Origin: Actinacidiphila bryophytorum
GTDB taxonomy: Bacteria; Actinomycetota; Actinomycetes; Streptomycetales; Streptomycetaceae
Length of the DNA: 64,000 bases
Assembly (NCBI RefSeq): GCF_016916835.1
Contig: NZ_JAFFIX010000022.1
Span: 62,001-126,000, forward strand
Reading direction: 5' to 3'
Part shown: piece by piece, positions 16,732 through 24,868 of the stretch
Numbering within the stretch: position 1 is the stretch's first letter
Layout: the number at the start of each line of letters is the position of its first letter
The notes under the pieces: model-generated
Seen by the model: only the letters and a program-made list of their open reading frames with translations
What the model was told of the DNA's origin: nothing
Databases searched by the model: none
Program-made: the position numbers and the translations under genes

Positions 16732-17976
16732 TCACGCTCTCCCGGCCGGCGGGCGGCGGAAGGTCGTGGCCAGGGCCAGCAGCGGGAGGGCGGCGCCCAG
16801 AGCGGCCGCGTAGGGCCAGCCGCCGAGGTGGTAGGCGGCGGACCCGGCCTGCGACCCGACCGCGCCGCCGACGAAGAAGGTCGCCATGAAGGCGCTGTTG
16901 AGCCGCGCCCTCGCGCCGCCGTCCAGCTGGTAGACCACGTGCTGCCCCAGGATCAGCGTGGTCTGGACGGCCATGTCCAGCAGCACGGCCGCCGCACCCA
17001 GGGCCAGCACGCTGTGCCGACCCACCCCCGCCACACCGAAGGCGACCGCAGCGGCCATGAAGGCGGCAGCCGTCATCGGCCGGACCAGTCCGCGGTCCGC
17101 CCACCTCCCGGCCAGCGGGGCGATCAGCGCGCCGCCCGCGCCCGCCAGGGCGAACAGCCCGACCTGCCACTGCCGGTAGTGGAAGGGCGCCGCGGTCAGG
17201 ACGAAGGAGATCGTCGTCCAGAAGACGCTGAACGCCCCGAACATCGCCGCCTGGTACAGCGCCCGGCGCCGCAGCGCCGGATGGACCCCGAGCAGCCGCA
17301 CCGTCGAGCGCAGCAGCGCCCCGTACCGCAGCGCGGCGGCCGGCGGGCGCGGCGGCAGGGCCGAGCGCAGCACCAGCGTCAGTACGGTCATCAGCGCGGC
17401 CGAGCCGAGGTAGACCACCCGCCAGCTCGTCGCGCCCGCCACGACGCTGCCGACGGTGCGGGACAGCAGGATGCCGGTGAGCAGCCCGCTCATCACCTGC
17501 CCGACCACCCGCCCCCGGCTCGCGTCCGGCGCGAGGTCCGCGGCGAAGGGCACGAGTATCTGCGCGACGGTGAGCGTGCACCCCACCACGAGCGAGGCGG
17601 CCAGCAGCACCGCGAAGTCCGGTGCCGCACCGGCCAGGACGAGCGCGCCGACGGTCAGCGACAGCAGCAGCGTCGCGAGCCGCCGCTTCTCGGTGACGTC
17701 GCCCAGCGGCACGATCAGCAGCAGGCCGAGCGCGTAGCCGAGCTGGGTGGCGGTCACCAGGCTGCCCGCGACGACCGAGCCGATGTGGAAGGACCGCCGC
17801 AGCTCGCTCAGCAGCGGCTGGGCGTAGTACAGGTTGGCCACCGTCAGTCCGCAGGACACGGCGAGCAGGACCACCAGGCGCCGCGGCGGCCCCGCCTGCG
17901 CCGCGTCCGGTACGGCAGGGCCGGCCGTCCTGGCGGCGGAATCGGCAAGCTCTGCGGGGCCGTTGGGCTGGGACAT
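16732..17976 (-). CDS. MFS transporter (drug/metabolite exporter type)
   Basis: A 414-residue, 12-TM major facilitator. TM1 is VVLLAVSCGLTVANLYYAQPL and the 2-3 loop is LGDVTEKRRL, the usual GxxxDRxGRR position with Glu-Lys-Arg. The NLYYAQPLL signature is common in the YnfM/arabinose-like exporter group. Start: ATG 17976 (MSQPNG), five bases after GAGG. A longer in-frame start at 18045 would run through the operator and is rejected. It is divergent from the CGNR gene, and the two share an operator with 14-bp arms, so the transporter is probably controlled by that regulator. Confidence 0.9.
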   Translation of the reverse strand: MSQPNGPAELADSAARTAGPAVPDAAQAGPPRRLVVLLAVSCGLTVANLYYAQPLLSELRRSFHIGSVVAGSLVTATQLGYALGLLLIVPLGDVTEKRRLATLLLSLTVGALVLAGAAPDFAVLLAASLVVGCTLTVAQILVPFAADLAPDASRGRVVGQVMSGLLTGILLSRTVGSVVAGATSWRVVYLGSAALMTVLTLVLRSALPPRPPAAALRYGALLRSTVRLLGVHPALRRRALYQAAMFGAFSVFWTTISFVLTAAPFHYRQWQVGLFALAGAGGALIAPLAGRWADRGLVRPMTAAAFMAAAVAFGVAGVGRHSVLALGAAAVLLDMAVQTTLILGQHVVYQLDGGARARLNSAFMATFFVGGAVGSQAGSAAYHLGGWPYAAALGAALPLLALATTFRRPPAGRA

Positions 17977-18007
17977 CGACACCTCACTGCGCGGACGGAC
18001 ACGGGCG

Positions 18008-18054
18008 GGAACCGGTTTGACCGGTGCTGCGAAGGTACCAGTCAAACCGGTTCC
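18008..18054. promoter_or_regulatory. Perfect long inverted-repeat operator between MFS and CGNR genes
   Basis: Two perfectly complementary 14-base arms (GGAACCGGTTTGAC at 18008-18021 and GTCAAACCGGTTCC at 18041-18054) are separated by 19 bases. Each arm itself contains the palindrome AACCGGTT, so there are two complete dimer sites 33 bp apart, close to three helical turns. The right arm lies in the -35/spacer region of the CGNR gene's promoter. Confidence 0.75.
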
Positions 18055-18059
18055 ACCAG

Positions 18060-18072
18060 TAGGCTGAGCCGT
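18060..18072 (+). promoter_or_regulatory. -10 box for leaderless CGNR transcript
   Basis: TAGGCT at 18060-18065 is followed by seven bases and then the ATG at 18073. That is the spacing at which transcription starts on the A of the start codon. No Shine-Dalgarno is present. Confidence 0.55.
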
Positions 18073-18666
18073 ATGGAGGAGATCACCGCACCGCCGCGTT
18101 TCCGGCAGGGCTCGGGACGGCTGTGCCTGGACTACCTGCGGACCCTGCGCTACCGCGGCACTCCCCGGGCGACGGAGGAACTCGCCGACCCGGCCGCGCT
18201 CATGGCGTGGGTACGGCAGTGCGGGCCGGCGGTCGAAGGCCCGCGCTCAGCGCCCGGGCCCGGCCCGGCCGACGTGCTCGCCGCACGGGCGCTGCGCGAG
18301 GCCGCGTACACCCTGGTCACCGCGGCGGTCGCCGCGGGCGCCGCGGTCGCGCCCGCCCCCGCGGTCCGCGCCCGGCTCAACCGGGCCGCCGCCGCGGACG
18401 TGCCCGTGCCCCACCTCGCCCCCGACGGTGCGGTGCGGCACCGCGCCGAGGATCCCGTACGCGCGGTGCTCGCGCTCGTCGCCCGCGACGCGCTCGACCT
18501 CGTCGCCTCCCCCGCCCTCCTCCCCCGCGTCCACGCCTGCGCGTCCCCCACCTGCGGCGCCCTCTTCCTCGACCACTCCCGCCCCGGCACCCGCCGCTGG
18601 TGCTCGATGGACACGTGCGGCAACCAGTCCAAGAAGTCGTCTTTCCGCTCCGCGGGAAGACGGTGA
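18073..18666 (+). CDS. CGNR zinc-finger family regulator
   Basis: A 197-residue protein with the ABATE-like helical N-terminal domain (LCLDYLRTLRYRGTPRATEEL, residues about 15-145) and a C-terminal zinc-finger: HACASPTCGALFLDHS, then RRWCSMDTCGNQSKK. The four Cys are intact. The defining CGNR tetrad reads CGNQ, so the DNA-contacting Arg is replaced by Gln. CGNR proteins are predicted stress-response transcription regulators that dimerise through the ABATE domain and bind an effector there. A 33-bp-spaced pair of AACCGGTT sites immediately upstream (18008-18054) suits an autoregulatory dimer. Start: ATG 18073, leaderless (see -10 box). The 423-bp gap that follows is filled by intergenic repeats. 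Confidence 0.85.
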   Translation: MEEITAPPRFRQGSGRLCLDYLRTLRYRGTPRATEELADPAALMAWVRQCGPAVEGPRSAPGPGPADVLAARALREAAYTLVTAAVAAGAAVAPAPAVRARLNRAAAADVPVPHLAPDGAVRHRAEDPVRAVLALVARDALDLVASPALLPRVHACASPTCGALFLDHSRPGTRRWCSMDTCGNQSKKSSFRSAGRR

Positions 18667-19089
18667 GCTGCCCCTTGCGGTGAGCGGTCGACCTCAGCAC
18701 CGTCGTGACTGGTCGCGCAGTTCCCCGCGCCCCTGGGTGATTGCCACTTGCCGTGGCGTTGCTTGCTTTCCGCCCCTTCGGGCTGAGCGCGCAGTTCCCC
18801 GCGCCCCTGGAGGGGTGCCCTCTTCCCCCAGGGTGAGCGTTTCCAGGGGCGCGGGGAACTGCGCGCCCCATCACAACGCACCGAATGGTGCGACCCCACG
18901 GCAAGTGGCACCCACCCAGGGGCGCGAGGAACTGCGCGACCAGCCACCGCGGCGGGGAAGGTGACCGCCCACCGCAAGGGGCAGGACCTGAAGGGGCGCG
19001 GGGAACTGCGCGACCAGCCACAGCGCACCGCAAGGGGCAAGCGCACCGCAAGGGGCAGGCGTCTGGACTCCCGGGCTCACCGCCGGGGG
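18667..19089. repeat. Cluster of inverted GCGCGGGGAACTGCGCG-type intergenic repeats
   Basis: 423 bp without a gene. A core of about 20 bases, AGGGGCGCGGGGAACTGCGC, occurs five times. Two copies are in the reverse orientation (near 18715-18735 and 18789-18810) and three are forward (near 18846-18870, 18918-18940 and 18991-19012). Several carry a GACCAGCCAC extension. Between them, CGCACCGCAAGGGGCA words repeat. Reverse and forward copies can pair into long hairpins, so the block may act as a terminator between the CGNR gene and the convergent LysM gene. The same core is widespread between genes in Streptomyces, to my knowledge; its origin is unknown. Confidence 0.75.
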
Positions 19090-22047
19090 CTAGTTGGCGA
19101 GGCGGGTGCGCCAGGTGGGGTGGAGGTCGTCGAGGAGGGCCTCGACTCGGGGGGGCAGGCCCCGCGAGGGGCCGTTGAGGGCGGCGGCGCGGGCCAGCAG
19201 CGTGGCCGCGGCGGCCTCGACCCGCGCAGAATCCCCCGTGGCATGCGCGGCCCGCAAAAGCTCGAGCCACAGCCGCTCGTCGTCGGGCGCGACCCCGAGC
19301 CCGGTCTCCACGGCGGCGACAGCCGCCTTCGGCTTCGCGGCGTCGAGGTGCAGCGACGACAGCCCGAGCGCGATCTCGGCGACGAGCACGGGGTGCTGCG
19401 CGTCGACGATCTCGTGCGCGAGCCACCCGTAGCGCCCGGGGGCGCGGTCTTCGAGCAGCCGCCCGCGCGCCAGCGACAGCGCGTCGGTGAGCAGCCGGCG
19501 GCGGGCGGCCGCGTCGCCCGCCGCCCCGCCACGGTCTGCTTCGTGGTGCAGGGTCTGGAGGACGTCCCAGTCGGAGACGACGGACGTGGCGAGCACGATG
19601 CGCCCGGTGTCGTCGAAGGACATGCGGGCGGTGCCGTCGGGGTCGGTGCCGAGCCAGTCGCGGAGGCGTTCGACGAGGGCGTCGCGTACGTCCTCGGTGA
19701 CGCCGCGGGGCCAGAGCGCGGAGGCGAGGACGCGGGGGTGGACGCCTTCGCGGTGCAGCAGGAGCAGGGCGAGGGCTTCGTGCAGCAGGGCGCTGCGTTC
19801 TGCGGGCGGCGCGTCGACGCCGATGAGTTCGAAGGGGCCGAGCAGCCTGGCGTAGATGCCGGGGCGGCCCTGGTCGCTGAGGTCGACGAGGAAGGGCGGT
19901 GCGTCGGGGCCGGGTTCGGGACCGTCGCCTCCGTTGCCGGCTTCGGCGAACAGCCGCAGGACGGCGGCGTATTGGGCGGCGGGCAGCCGCTGCGCGGTGA
20001 GGTCGAGGCCGAGCAGGGGTGCGGTGAGCCGCCCGTCGGCGCTGACGTGGAGTTCCCAGGCGGCGCCGGGGAGTGCGGTGGTGCCGGCGGCGACGAGGTA
20101 GCCGATGCCGAGCCGGCCTGCGTCGGCGGCGAGTTCGGCGAGGCGTTCGGCTTCCTCCTCGGTGGGCCGGGCGGCGACGAGCACGAGGTGGGGTGCCCAC
20201 TGGGTGTGCTGGGCGCGGCCGGTCCTGCCGGTGAGGACGCTGTCCTGGCCGGCGTTGCGCAGGGCGGCGAGGCGCTGCGCGGTCTCGGCGGCCATGGTCT
20301 CGATGACCTCGGGCACGTCGGCGAGGTGGCGTACCCGGGCGGGGGCGAGCGCGGTGAGGTCCTCGGCGAAGCCGACGAGGGTGACCGTCATGCGGTCGGA
20401 CCAGCCGTTGGTGGCCAACTCGGCGGCGACGGCGGCGAGTACGGCTTCGCGGTCGGCCCTGCCGCCGCTGAGCGAGACGATGCCGGGCACCGCTTCGAGG
20501 TTGAGCAGCAGCCGCGCGCCGTCGAGGGTGCCGAGCACCGCGAGTCCGGGGTACGGGGCTGCCGCCGCGGTGTCGGCGTCCTCGGGGAGTGCGGCCCGGG
20601 CGAGCCGCCAGAAGGTGTCGTCCTGGCCGAGCTGCCAGGGGGCGGGTGGCCGCCCTTCGGGCCAGGCGAGTTGGAGGTGGAGTTCGTCGGCGGTGAGCCA
20701 GGCCGCGTAGACGGTGGGGAGTTGGCGGCCTTCGGTGTCGAGCCGGGCGGACAGTGCGCGCAGGCCGCGGTCGAGGAAGGCGACGGTGTCGGGGTCGGCG
20801 CCGATGCGCAGCGCGTCGGCGGCGTCGGCCTGCGGCCCTGCGGGGGTGCGCGGGGTGCGCAGCACGCCTTCCGCGACGGACTGCCACAGTGCGGTGCGCC
20901 GCCGGCGTCCCAGGGCGGCGAGCAGGCCTGCGGCGAGCAGCGGGGCGGCGATCAGGGCTTCGGGCAGCGCGGACAGGCCGCCGCCGTGGGCGCCCTGGTC
21001 CGCCGCGGTGGCGGTCGCCGGGGCGTGCTCCTGGGTCTCGGCATGCGCGGGCGCGCGGGCCGGAGCGGGCTCGGCGGGCGGCGCCTGCACGTCGTGCCCG
21101 GCGACGGCGGGCGCGGGGTCGGCGTGGGCGCCTTCCGCGGTGGTGTCCTTGGCGCCGCCGTGCTCCGCGTAGTGCTTGACGTCGTGGGCGACGTGCGGGG
21201 CGGCGACGGGCATCTCGACCAGGTCGCCGCCGTGCGCGTCGCCCGGCATCTCCATGACCCAGCCGGGGCGGATCAGGCTGGCCTGCGAGAGCCGGGAACC
21301 GTCGGGCTGCACACGGTCCTTGTTGAGTTCGTAGATCTCCTTGTAGCGGCGGCCGTCGCCGAGGTGGCGCTGCGCGATGTCCCACAGCGAGTCGTGGTGG
21401 CGGCCCTCGGGCGGCTGGATGCGGTAGAACTTCGTGGCCTGCTGGCTGCGTTCGACGCCGTGTGCGGTGCCGGCCCGCGCGCCGCCGTCCTGGTGCGGGG
21501 TGACGACGGCGGAGGACTGGGCCTGGTGCGGAACTCCCGGTGTCTGCTGGGCGGTTGCCGCGACGCCGGGCCTGGCCTCCTGGTGCGCCCTGTGATGGGT
21601 GCCGAGTTGGCCGAGGCCGGGGGTGAGGGTCGCGGCGCCGACCCCCAGCAGCAGCAGCGCGGCCACCAGTTGGCGGGCGAGCAGCTGGCTGGCGCCGGAT
21701 GCGGGGATGTGGTGCGGCAGTCCGACGCCCGACACCGCCGCCTTGGCCTCCACCAGCACGCACGCGGCGAACTGCGCCCAGGCCAGCCAGACCACCACGG
21801 CGAGGGAGTTGACGAAGGTCTCGGTGGTGATCGGCTGGCGCAGCACGTCGGAGTCGAAGTGGTGCGGGAAGGGCGAGCCGATGAAGTAGAGCAGCGCACC
21901 CGGCACACCGACCACCAGGACGGCGAGCACCACGAAGGCGCCGAGCGCGCGGACGACGTCGCCGAACGTGCGGTGCCTGCGCGGCGGTCGGCCCTGAGCA
22001 GGCCCCTGCTGCGGGTGGGTGCGTCCCGTGGCGGTCGTGCGTGCCAT
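19090..22047 (-). CDS. LysM-domain membrane protein with SARP/BTAD-like C-terminal module, last gene of the Tad operon
   Basis: A 985-residue protein. TM helices: about 30-55 (ALGAFVVLAVLVVGVPGALL), 80-102 (SLAVVVWLAWAQFAACVLV), 122-145 (LLARQLVAALLLLGVGAATL) and 355-380 (EALIAAPLLAAGLLAALG). A LysM domain (DSLWDIAQRHLGDGRRYKEI) lies between TM3 and TM4. After TM4 come a long globular part and then, from about residue 730, a winged-helix-like region (RLLGPFELIGVDAPPAERS, HPRVLASALWPRGVTEDVRD) leading into a BTAD-type TPR module (LSLARGRLLEDRAPGRYGWL) of the kind seen in SARP regulators. If TM4 exits to the cytoplasm, the SARP part is inside and LysM outside. It follows the tadG-like gene by 108 bp. 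Start: ATG 22047. Confidence 0.8.
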   Translation of the reverse strand: MARTTATGRTHPQQGPAQGRPPRRHRTFGDVVRALGAFVVLAVLVVGVPGALLYFIGSPFPHHFDSDVLRQPITTETFVNSLAVVVWLAWAQFAACVLVEAKAAVSGVGLPHHIPASGASQLLARQLVAALLLLGVGAATLTPGLGQLGTHHRAHQEARPGVAATAQQTPGVPHQAQSSAVVTPHQDGGARAGTAHGVERSQQATKFYRIQPPEGRHHDSLWDIAQRHLGDGRRYKEIYELNKDRVQPDGSRLSQASLIRPGWVMEMPGDAHGGDLVEMPVAAPHVAHDVKHYAEHGGAKDTTAEGAHADPAPAVAGHDVQAPPAEPAPARAPAHAETQEHAPATATAADQGAHGGGLSALPEALIAAPLLAAGLLAALGRRRRTALWQSVAEGVLRTPRTPAGPQADAADALRIGADPDTVAFLDRGLRALSARLDTEGRQLPTVYAAWLTADELHLQLAWPEGRPPAPWQLGQDDTFWRLARAALPEDADTAAAAPYPGLAVLGTLDGARLLLNLEAVPGIVSLSGGRADREAVLAAVAAELATNGWSDRMTVTLVGFAEDLTALAPARVRHLADVPEVIETMAAETAQRLAALRNAGQDSVLTGRTGRAQHTQWAPHLVLVAARPTEEEAERLAELAADAGRLGIGYLVAAGTTALPGAAWELHVSADGRLTAPLLGLDLTAQRLPAAQYAAVLRLFAEAGNGGDGPEPGPDAPPFLVDLSDQGRPGIYARLLGPFELIGVDAPPAERSALLHEALALLLLHREGVHPRVLASALWPRGVTEDVRDALVERLRDWLGTDPDGTARMSFDDTGRIVLATSVVSDWDVLQTLHHEADRGGAAGDAAARRRLLTDALSLARGRLLEDRAPGRYGWLAHEIVDAQHPVLVAEIALGLSSLHLDAAKPKAAVAAVETGLGVAPDDERLWLELLRAAHATGDSARVEAAAATLLARAAALNGPSRGLPPRVEALLDDLHPTWRTRLAN

Positions 22048-22093
22048 CGCTGCTGCCCTGCTTCCTCTGGCTGGCTGTACGTCGTCGCTGCGT

Positions 22094-22150
22094 CGGTACG
22101 TGTACGTCGTCGGTACGTGTGCGTCGTCGGTCGGTACGTCGTCGGTCGGG
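22094..22150. repeat. Short 17-bp tandem repeats before the LysM-SARP gene
   Basis: CGGTACGTGTACGTCGT (22094-22110) is followed directly by CGGTACGTGTGCGTCGT (22111-22127) and then a degenerate third copy. The block fills the 108-bp gap between the tadG-like stop and the LysM gene. It may have arisen by slippage. Confidence 0.55.
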
Positions 22151-22155
22151 TGCTC

Positions 22156-22617
22156 TCAGCGGGTCAGTGACTGGGCGGACGCGACCCCTTTGGCGTGCTG
22201 GTCGCCGCTGAGGAAGAAGCCGCTCAGCATCGGCTGGTAGGTGAGCTGGACCTGCACGGTGACCTGGTCGGCGTTGGTCGGCGCCACGCAGTGCGAGGCC
22301 CGGACGTCGTCGCCGTCGAGGCCGGCGGCCTCAAGGAAGGTGCGGATGTCGGCGTCGCAGTCGGTGTAGTTGATGGGTGCGGTCGCGCCCAGGTCCGCGG
22401 CGCTGCGCAGGGCGTCCACGTCGATGTCCTGGGCGGCGGCGCGGGCGGCCTGCTCGGCCAGGTCGGCGGCGCGCTCGCGTTTGGCGACGGTCATGCCGCC
22501 GTCCACGACGAAGGCGGCCAGCGCGATGAAGAGCAGCGCGAAGATGACGACCGCGATGGCACCCGACCCGCGGTCGCTGCCGCCTGCGGCGGCCGGCCGT
22601 GCGTGCAGCCGCTTCAC
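22156..22617 (-). CDS. TadG-like pilus assembly protein
   Basis: A 153-residue protein with the hallmark N-terminus GSGAIAVVIFALLFIALAAFVVDGGM, a TM helix preceded by a positive cluster, then KRERAADLAEQAARAAAQDID. This is the Flp pilus TadG/Tad_N pattern, in which the helix is processed or stays as an anchor. It has a C-terminal exposed domain with a Cys pair (DCDADIRT, SHCVAP). Start: GTG 22617, overlapping the preceding TadE stop (GTGA). Tad minor components of this type are thought to prime or cap the pilus. Confidence 0.85.
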   Translation of the reverse strand: MKRLHARPAAAGGSDRGSGAIAVVIFALLFIALAAFVVDGGMTVAKRERAADLAEQAARAAAQDIDVDALRSAADLGATAPINYTDCDADIRTFLEAAGLDGDDVRASHCVAPTNADQVTVQVQLTYQPMLSGFFLSGDQHAKGVASAQSLTR

Positions 22618-23084
22618 TCGTACCTCCGGTAGGGGTCGAGCGGTGCGGCGAACTGGCTGCTCATGGTGGTGGGGATGCTGAGCCCGACGACGGCGAGGCC
22701 GCGTACCGTGCACGACAGCTGGACGGCGTAGTGGCCGCCCTGCGCGGTCCAGTCGGTGCCGTCGGTGGTCATGTGGACCGCGCCCTCGCAGATGCCCTGG
22801 AGGTCGTCGGTCGCGGCCTGCAGCGCGGCCCGGTCGGCGGCGCCGCGCTCGCCCTGGAGCGAGCCGGCCCGTGCGGCGTCGCGCGCGGCGCCGTCCAGTG
22901 CGCCCCGCCCGTCGACCAGTTGGCCGAAGGCGACCAGCACCAGGATGAAGAGGATCAGCAGCGGCGCCAGGATGACGATCTCGATCGTGGAGATCCCCGC
23001 GTCCGCCCCTGACGTCCCTTCCGCCGCGGGCGCCGCCTGGGCGCGCCCGCGCAGTCGGGCGACCGCGGCCGTGAGTGTCGTCAT
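22614..23084 (-). CDS. TadE-like pilus minor subunit (second copy)
   Basis: A 156-residue TadE-domain protein: DAGISTIEIVILAPLLILFILVLVAFGQ is the E-containing pilin-like helix (residues about 40-67). RGALDGAARDAARAGSL follows, the TadE continuation. Two Cys in the C-terminal exposed part (GICEGAV, LSCTVRG) could form a disulfide. Start: ATG 23084; GAGG is five bases upstream. It sits 7 bp behind the first TadE-like gene and overlaps the TadG-like gene by 4 bases. It differs from the other TadE by having no conserved SGMTAIEF word, so the two copies are diverged paralogues. Confidence 0.87.
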   Translation of the reverse strand: MTTLTAAVARLRGRAQAAPAAEGTSGADAGISTIEIVILAPLLILFILVLVAFGQLVDGRGALDGAARDAARAGSLQGERGAADRAALQAATDDLQGICEGAVHMTTDGTDWTAQGGHYAVQLSCTVRGLAVVGLSIPTTMSSQFAAPLDPYRRYE

Positions 23085-23091
23085 CCGCGCC

Positions 23092-23556
23092 TCACCCGCC
23101 CTGCACGAAGCGTTCGATCGGCCCCTGGGACCGCTCGTCCACGGTGATCCCGATGCCGAGGATCGACGGCACATGCCCGACGACCTCGACGCTGACGTTG
23201 TCGCCGTCGCGCTGGACGTCGACGTGGTGCGAGGTCAGCAGGCTGCCGCCGAGCTGGTCGATGTAGCCGTTCGCCTTGGTGCGCGCCCGGTCCTGCCAGT
23301 CGTCGTGCACGGCCGCCTGCGCCCGGGCTTCCCTGGCCCCGGCGCGGGCAGCGGCCTGCGCGACGTGCGCGGCGAAGTAGTACATCGCGAACTGCACGGT
23401 CAGGAAGATGACGCCGAAGACGATCGGCGTCAGGAACACGAACTCGATCGCGGTCATGCCGCGGTCGCCGCTCCCGCGCCGGCCCACGCCGCTGTCGCCG
23501 CGCGCTGCGGCGAGCCGGCCGCGCAGGGCTCGGCGGTACGTATGCAGGCTGCTCAT
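23092..23556 (-). CDS. TadE-like pilus minor subunit (first copy)
   Basis: A 154-residue protein. DRGMTAIEFVFLTPIVFGVIF (residues about 31-51) is the type IV pilin-like N-terminal helix of TadE, with the conserved Glu and the processing site GM just ahead. QAAARAGAREARAQ is the usual second element. Extracytoplasmic after insertion, anchored by the single helix. Start: ATG 23556, with only a weak upstream G-run. 65 bp separate it from the flp gene and 7 bp from the next tadE gene, so all are one transcript. Confidence 0.88.
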   Translation of the reverse strand: MSSLHTYRRALRGRLAAARGDSGVGRRGSGDRGMTAIEFVFLTPIVFGVIFLTVQFAMYYFAAHVAQAAARAGAREARAQAAVHDDWQDRARTKANGYIDQLGGSLLTSHHVDVQRDGDNVSVEVVGHVPSILGIGITVDERSQGPIERFVQGG

Positions 23557-23621
23557 CCCCGTCAGCTCATCTCCCCCGTCGGCTTCCCGTCATCGGCGCT
23601 GCCGGACCGCTTCCGCGGTCC

Positions 23622-23867
23622 TCAGCAGCTGGTGTCCTTGGACGCCTTGTCGATGCAGCTGGTGACGCTGTCCTTCTTGGTGTCCAGGGCCTTGCTGATG
23701 GCCACGCCGATCCCGGCGACCAGGGCCGCCACGATGGCCGAGATGATCACCCACTCGACGGCCGAGGCGCCGACGCTGCGGCCCTCGGTCCTGGCCCATT
23801 CGATGCGCCGGCGGACGAAGGCGACGAGCGGCTGTGTCGCTCTGGCAAGGGGATGAGGACTGTTCAT
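23622..23867 (-). CDS. Flp-type pilin
   Basis: An 81-residue small membrane protein: RTEGRSVGASAVEWVIISAIVAALVAGIGVAI is a typical Flp pilin, with Gly then Ala-Ser-Ala-Val-Glu and a single hydrophobic helix (residues about 33-60). The C-terminal CIDKASKDTSC has two Cys that can close a loop. It is the expected major subunit of the pilus. Start: ATG 23867, eight bases after AAGGA. The first gene of a sub-block (95 bp after tadC), it may have its own promoter, since pilin is needed in larger amounts. A prepilin peptidase is not in the window. Confidence 0.85.
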   Translation of the reverse strand: MNSPHPLARATQPLVAFVRRRIEWARTEGRSVGASAVEWVIISAIVAALVAGIGVAISKALDTKKDSVTSCIDKASKDTSC

Positions 23868-23962
23868 TGTCCGGTTCCTTTCTGGCTACGGCACTTGCTC
23901 GGGCACTTGCTGCCGCCCCGGTCGGGGCGCGTTCGGCGTACGGGTGGCCGCCTGCGGTCGGG

Positions 23963-24868
23963 TCAGGCCTGGAAGACGCGCATGGCGGCCGGGAAGATCA
24001 GGAAGACCAGGAATCCCGCGGCGAGCATCAGCTGCGCCACGAGCATGGACTGCGAGTTCTCGCCTGCGGACCCCTCGATCTCGGCGAGTTCGCGGTGCCG
24101 CATGGTCTCCGCGCGGGAGGCCAGCGACTCGCGGACCTTGGCGCCGTCGTCGGCGACCAGGCCCAAGGCGACGGACAGGTCCTGCAGTTCCTCGACGCCC
24201 AGTTCGGCACCGAGCCGGCCGAGCGCCACCCACTGGCTGATGCCGGTGATGCGCGCGTCGGCCAGGCAGCTGCGGATGCGTACCAGCGCCCAGCCGTCGC
24301 TGACCTCGGCGGCGGCCATCAGCGCCTCCGGCAGGCCGCGCCCGCCGGCCAGGTTCATCGCGACCAGGTCGAGGTAGGCGCCGATGACCCGGCGCAGGTC
24401 CTTGCGCTTGTCGGCGGCGTCGCGGCGCACTTCGACGTCGGGCAGGAAGAAGAAGAGCGCCGCGCAGGCCAGCGCGAGCCAGACCGGCACGATCGGGTTG
24501 ACGCCGAAGCCCAGTTGCCACACCAGGGCGAACAGGAAGGGGCCGAAGACCAGGCCGGAGGCGGCGAGCAGGATCTTGGTGGCGAGGAATCCCTCCCAGC
24601 TGCGGTCGAGTACGGCCAGGTCGGCGCGCAACGAGCGCATCTCCCAGCCCTGTTCGAGGTAGAAGGCGGCGATCCGGCGGCCGACCCTGCCGCGCAGGTC
24701 GGTGGGGCGCGGTGCCGGCCCCGAGGCGGGTCCCGCGGCGCGCAGCGCGTCGATCTCCGCGATGGTCGCCGCGGCGCTGCGGCGGCGCGGGACGAGCGCC
24801 CTGATCAGGGCGAAGACGCCGAGCCCGGTGACGGCGCCGAGCAGTGCGGACAGTGCGATGTCGTTCAC
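23963..24868 (-). CDS. tadC: TadC-like type II secretion F-domain protein
   Basis: A 301-residue inner-membrane platform protein. TM near residue 5 (LSALLGAVTGLGVFALI); TMs at about 100-145 (LLAASGLVFGPFLFALVWQLG, VPVWLALACAALFFFLP); C-terminal TM (MLVAQLMLAAGFLVFLIFP). The T2SSF core KDLRRVIGAYLDLVAMNLAGGRGLPEAL is clear. With TadB it forms the membrane platform through which the TadA ATPase drives Flp assembly. Start: GTG 24868, overlapping the tadB stop by 4 bases (GTGA), so translation is coupled. Confidence 0.92.
   Translation of the reverse strand: MNDIALSALLGAVTGLGVFALIRALVPRRRSAAATIAEIDALRAAGPASGPAPRPTDLRGRVGRRIAAFYLEQGWEMRSLRADLAVLDRSWEGFLATKILLAASGLVFGPFLFALVWQLGFGVNPIVPVWLALACAALFFFLPDVEVRRDAADKRKDLRRVIGAYLDLVAMNLAGGRGLPEALMAAAEVSDGWALVRIRSCLADARITGISQWVALGRLGAELGVEELQDLSVALGLVADDGAKVRESLASRAETMRHRELAEIEGSAGENSQSMLVAQLMLAAGFLVFLIFPAAMRVFQA

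Noticed and set aside
18961..22170. 1069-codon open frame antisense to the LysM-SARP gene
   Set aside because: Gly/Glu/Val-rich shadow of a GC-rich gene. The opposite strand has recognisable TMs, LysM and BTAD sequence and this one has none.
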